A stretch of 64,000 bases of DNA from Streptacidiphilus jiangxiensis (GTDB lineage Bacteria; Actinomycetota; Actinomycetes; Streptomycetales; Streptomycetaceae). Position 1 is the first letter of the stretch. Every line of letters starts with the position of its first letter. Positions 63,026 through 64,000 of this stretch are shown here, piece by piece. The DNA lies in contig NZ_FOAZ01000002.1 in the NCBI RefSeq assembly GCF_900109465.1, positions 310,001 to 374,000 of the forward strand. Reading direction: 5' to 3'. The notes under the pieces were generated by a model that saw only the letters and a list, made by a program, of their open reading frames with translations, was not told the DNA's origin and did not search any database. The position numbers and the translations under genes were made by a program.

Positions 63026-63661
63026 TCAGCGGGCGACCGGGCATCCGCCCGTGAGACCGCCGAGGAACGCGTTCGGGTCGTAGAAGTGCTCGACCTCCAG
63101 CAGCTTCAGGTCGTCGCTGACCTTGGCGATACTCACGCCGAACATCTCGATCAGTCTGCCGTCGGGCTCGTGCCCGGCGTACTCGCCCTCGAAGGCACCC
63201 CAGTGCCGCCACTTGAAGGTGACCACCGGCGGAGGCGTGAGAACCTCCAGCACCTCCCAGAAGAATCCGTTCGGGAAGGCGGTGTGGAAGACCTCGTGCG
63301 AACCGTCGAAGTCGACCCGCGGGTAGAAGGGGCTGTCGCCGACCAGGATGTTGTAGCTGCCGTTCTCCACGATGTCCTGCGCGGAGGCCCAGGCGCCGCC
63401 GTTCACGCGGGTGCGGAAGCGCTCGGCGACCATGGAGACCCAGGTGGCCGGGTCCTTCTTGTGCGAGACCTCCATCTCGAAGACCTGCACGATGCCCTCG
63501 ACGATCGCCTCCAGCGAGCCGGCCTCGAAGGAGGTGGTGCGCTGGGCGGGCATGATCTCGTGAGAGAAGTGGTAGTCCGGCGCCTCTTCGCGCCAGTCCT
63601 GCGCGTCGGCGGCGGCGATCACGGCCTCACGGCCCTGGAGCCAGAGGGGCGTCTCAGTCAC
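63026..63661 (-). CDS. NTF2/SnoaL-fold homologue of plant pathogen-related protein
   Basis: The 211-residue protein matches, block by block, plants' pathogen-related proteins as I recall them: VFEMEVSHKK, VENGSYNILVGDS, FPNGFFWEVLEVL, FKWRHWGAFEGEYAGHEPDG and EHFYDPNAFLGG. These proteins have an NTF2-like fold related to SnoaL cyclases. The function is unproven in plants and bacteria. AGGAAAGG nine bases before GTG 63661 sets the start; the frame runs on to 63754 without support. Confidence 0.75.
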   Translation of the reverse strand: MTETPLWLQGREAVIAAADAQDWREEAPDYHFSHEIMPAQRTTSFEAGSLEAIVEGIVQVFEMEVSHKKDPATWVSMVAERFRTRVNGGAWASAQDIVENGSYNILVGDSPFYPRVDFDGSHEVFHTAFPNGFFWEVLEVLTPPPVVTFKWRHWGAFEGEYAGHEPDGRLIEMFGVSIAKVSDDLKLLEVEHFYDPNAFLGGLTGGCPVAR

Positions 63662-63774
63662 TGTGCGCAACCTTTCCTGAAAATAGGCAAGTTGACAGCG
63701 CTTCACTTTCGAAAATGATCGAGCCGGATCATTTCGCACACGGGACGTCCACACAAGGGAAGCCGGGCGGCGGC

Positions 63775-63959
63775 TTACGCTCCGCTTTCGGGCCAGGGCA
63801 ATCCGTGGTGACCTGCCCCTTTGATGCCGTTGGGTGCAGGCTTGGGCGTTCCCTCACCCGACTGTTCGAGCTCGATCAGCACAGGCTGCGGTCCCCATAC
63901 GCCGCACGATCTCCTCACACAGCTCATGCATGCGGTCTCGCTGGTCCGGAACGAACATC
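63775..63959 (-). pseudogene. Small ORF interrupted by an apparent frameshift
   Basis: From ATG 63959 the minus strand reads FVPDQRDRMHELCEEIVRRY then GDRSLC and a stop. One base shift near 63880 would continue with VLIELEQSGEGTPKPAPNG through GLPWPESGA to a stop at 63775. Adding one G to the CTGTGCTG at this point restores a single frame of about 62 codons. The downstream part has the codon bias of a gene. It may be a broken gene or a sequencing error. The remaining 339-bp edge region shows nothing else I can support. Confidence 0.35.
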
Positions 63960-64000
63960 TACGGCGTCCTGGTCGAGCGTGAGGAGGTCGCCGCAGCTTG

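Overview
The window is a very GC-rich, gene-dense actinobacterial chromosome segment. GTG and TTG starts backed by GGAGG-type ribosome binding sites, many 1-4 nt overlapping start/stop pairs, several inferred leaderless transcripts, and families such as SepF, DUF2252, DUF7144, SHOCT proteins and a DUF664 DinB-like protein point to the Streptomycetaceae (Streptomyces, Kitasatospora or Streptacidiphilus). A very large secreted sedolisin (S53, usually an acid-active family) and a secreted GH5 enzyme fit a saprophyte, possibly of acidic soil; that habitat is inference. I see no rRNA, tRNA, CRISPR array, intact mobile element or antibiotic assembly line. The region looks like ordinary chromosome-arm or accessory content made of many small transcription units.

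Layout. 1-5.1 kb: a truncated tandem alpha/beta-hydrolase, two SHOCT membrane proteins, a YihY/BrkB-like protein, a cation diffusion facilitator and a TrmB/LuxR-type regulator. 5.1-9.8 kb: a small unknown gene and a 1391-residue propeller-sedolisin fusion, closed by a strong terminator. 9.9-16.4 kb: a tiny double-motif DivIVA-like protein, a PAP2/lipid kinase pair, a GAP-family membrane protein, a DUF7144 protein, a quinone oxidoreductase and a SulP transporter. 16.4-16.9 kb: a non-coding array of 80-bp repeats. 16.9-21.4 kb: a SHOCT/DUF6325/DUF2252/membrane-protein cluster and RNase HI. 21.4-32.7 kb: a HAD phosphatase, an ArsR-SRPBCC fusion with a readable promoter-operator, two paralogous secreted trypsin-like proteases, an acyl-CoA synthetase, two EamA exporters, two LysR regulators, a RidA protein and a methyltransferase. 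33-36.5 kb: a molybdate uptake operon (HTH-TOBE regulator, modA, modB, modC). 36.6-43.7 kb: an MFS transporter, a DUF664 protein, SepF and a SNF2 helicase/SWIM pair. 43.7-48.7 kb: an ArsR-type regulator, an aldo/keto reductase-MOSC pair and a TetR-MFS efflux pair with a perfect operator. 48.8-52.6 kb: a split transketolase and a SoxR regulator about 1.6 kb away, each with a SoxR-box-like palindrome, plus an IS630 transposase remnant. 52.6-64 kb: a PIG-L deacetylase, a secreted two-HKD phospholipase-D-like protein, a GH5 enzyme with a three-repeat Cys-rich tail, an MBL-fold lactonase-like enzyme, an AlkD-like protein, a PBP4-type carboxypeptidase, a DraRnl-type RNA ligase, a DUF347 membrane protein, a homologue of plant pathogen-related protein, and a broken small ORF at the right edge.

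The most informative readings are regulatory. Matching SoxR-box-like sites suggest that SoxR controls a split transketolase. An ArsR-SRPBCC fusion gene and a TetR gene each have a palindrome embedded in an inferred leaderless promoter. I did not find one large novel multi-gene system. The best candidates for new biology are the SoxR-transketolase regulon, the sedolisin fusion, the double-motif mini-DivIVA protein, the Cys-rich repeat tail of the GH5 enzyme and the 80-bp intergenic array.
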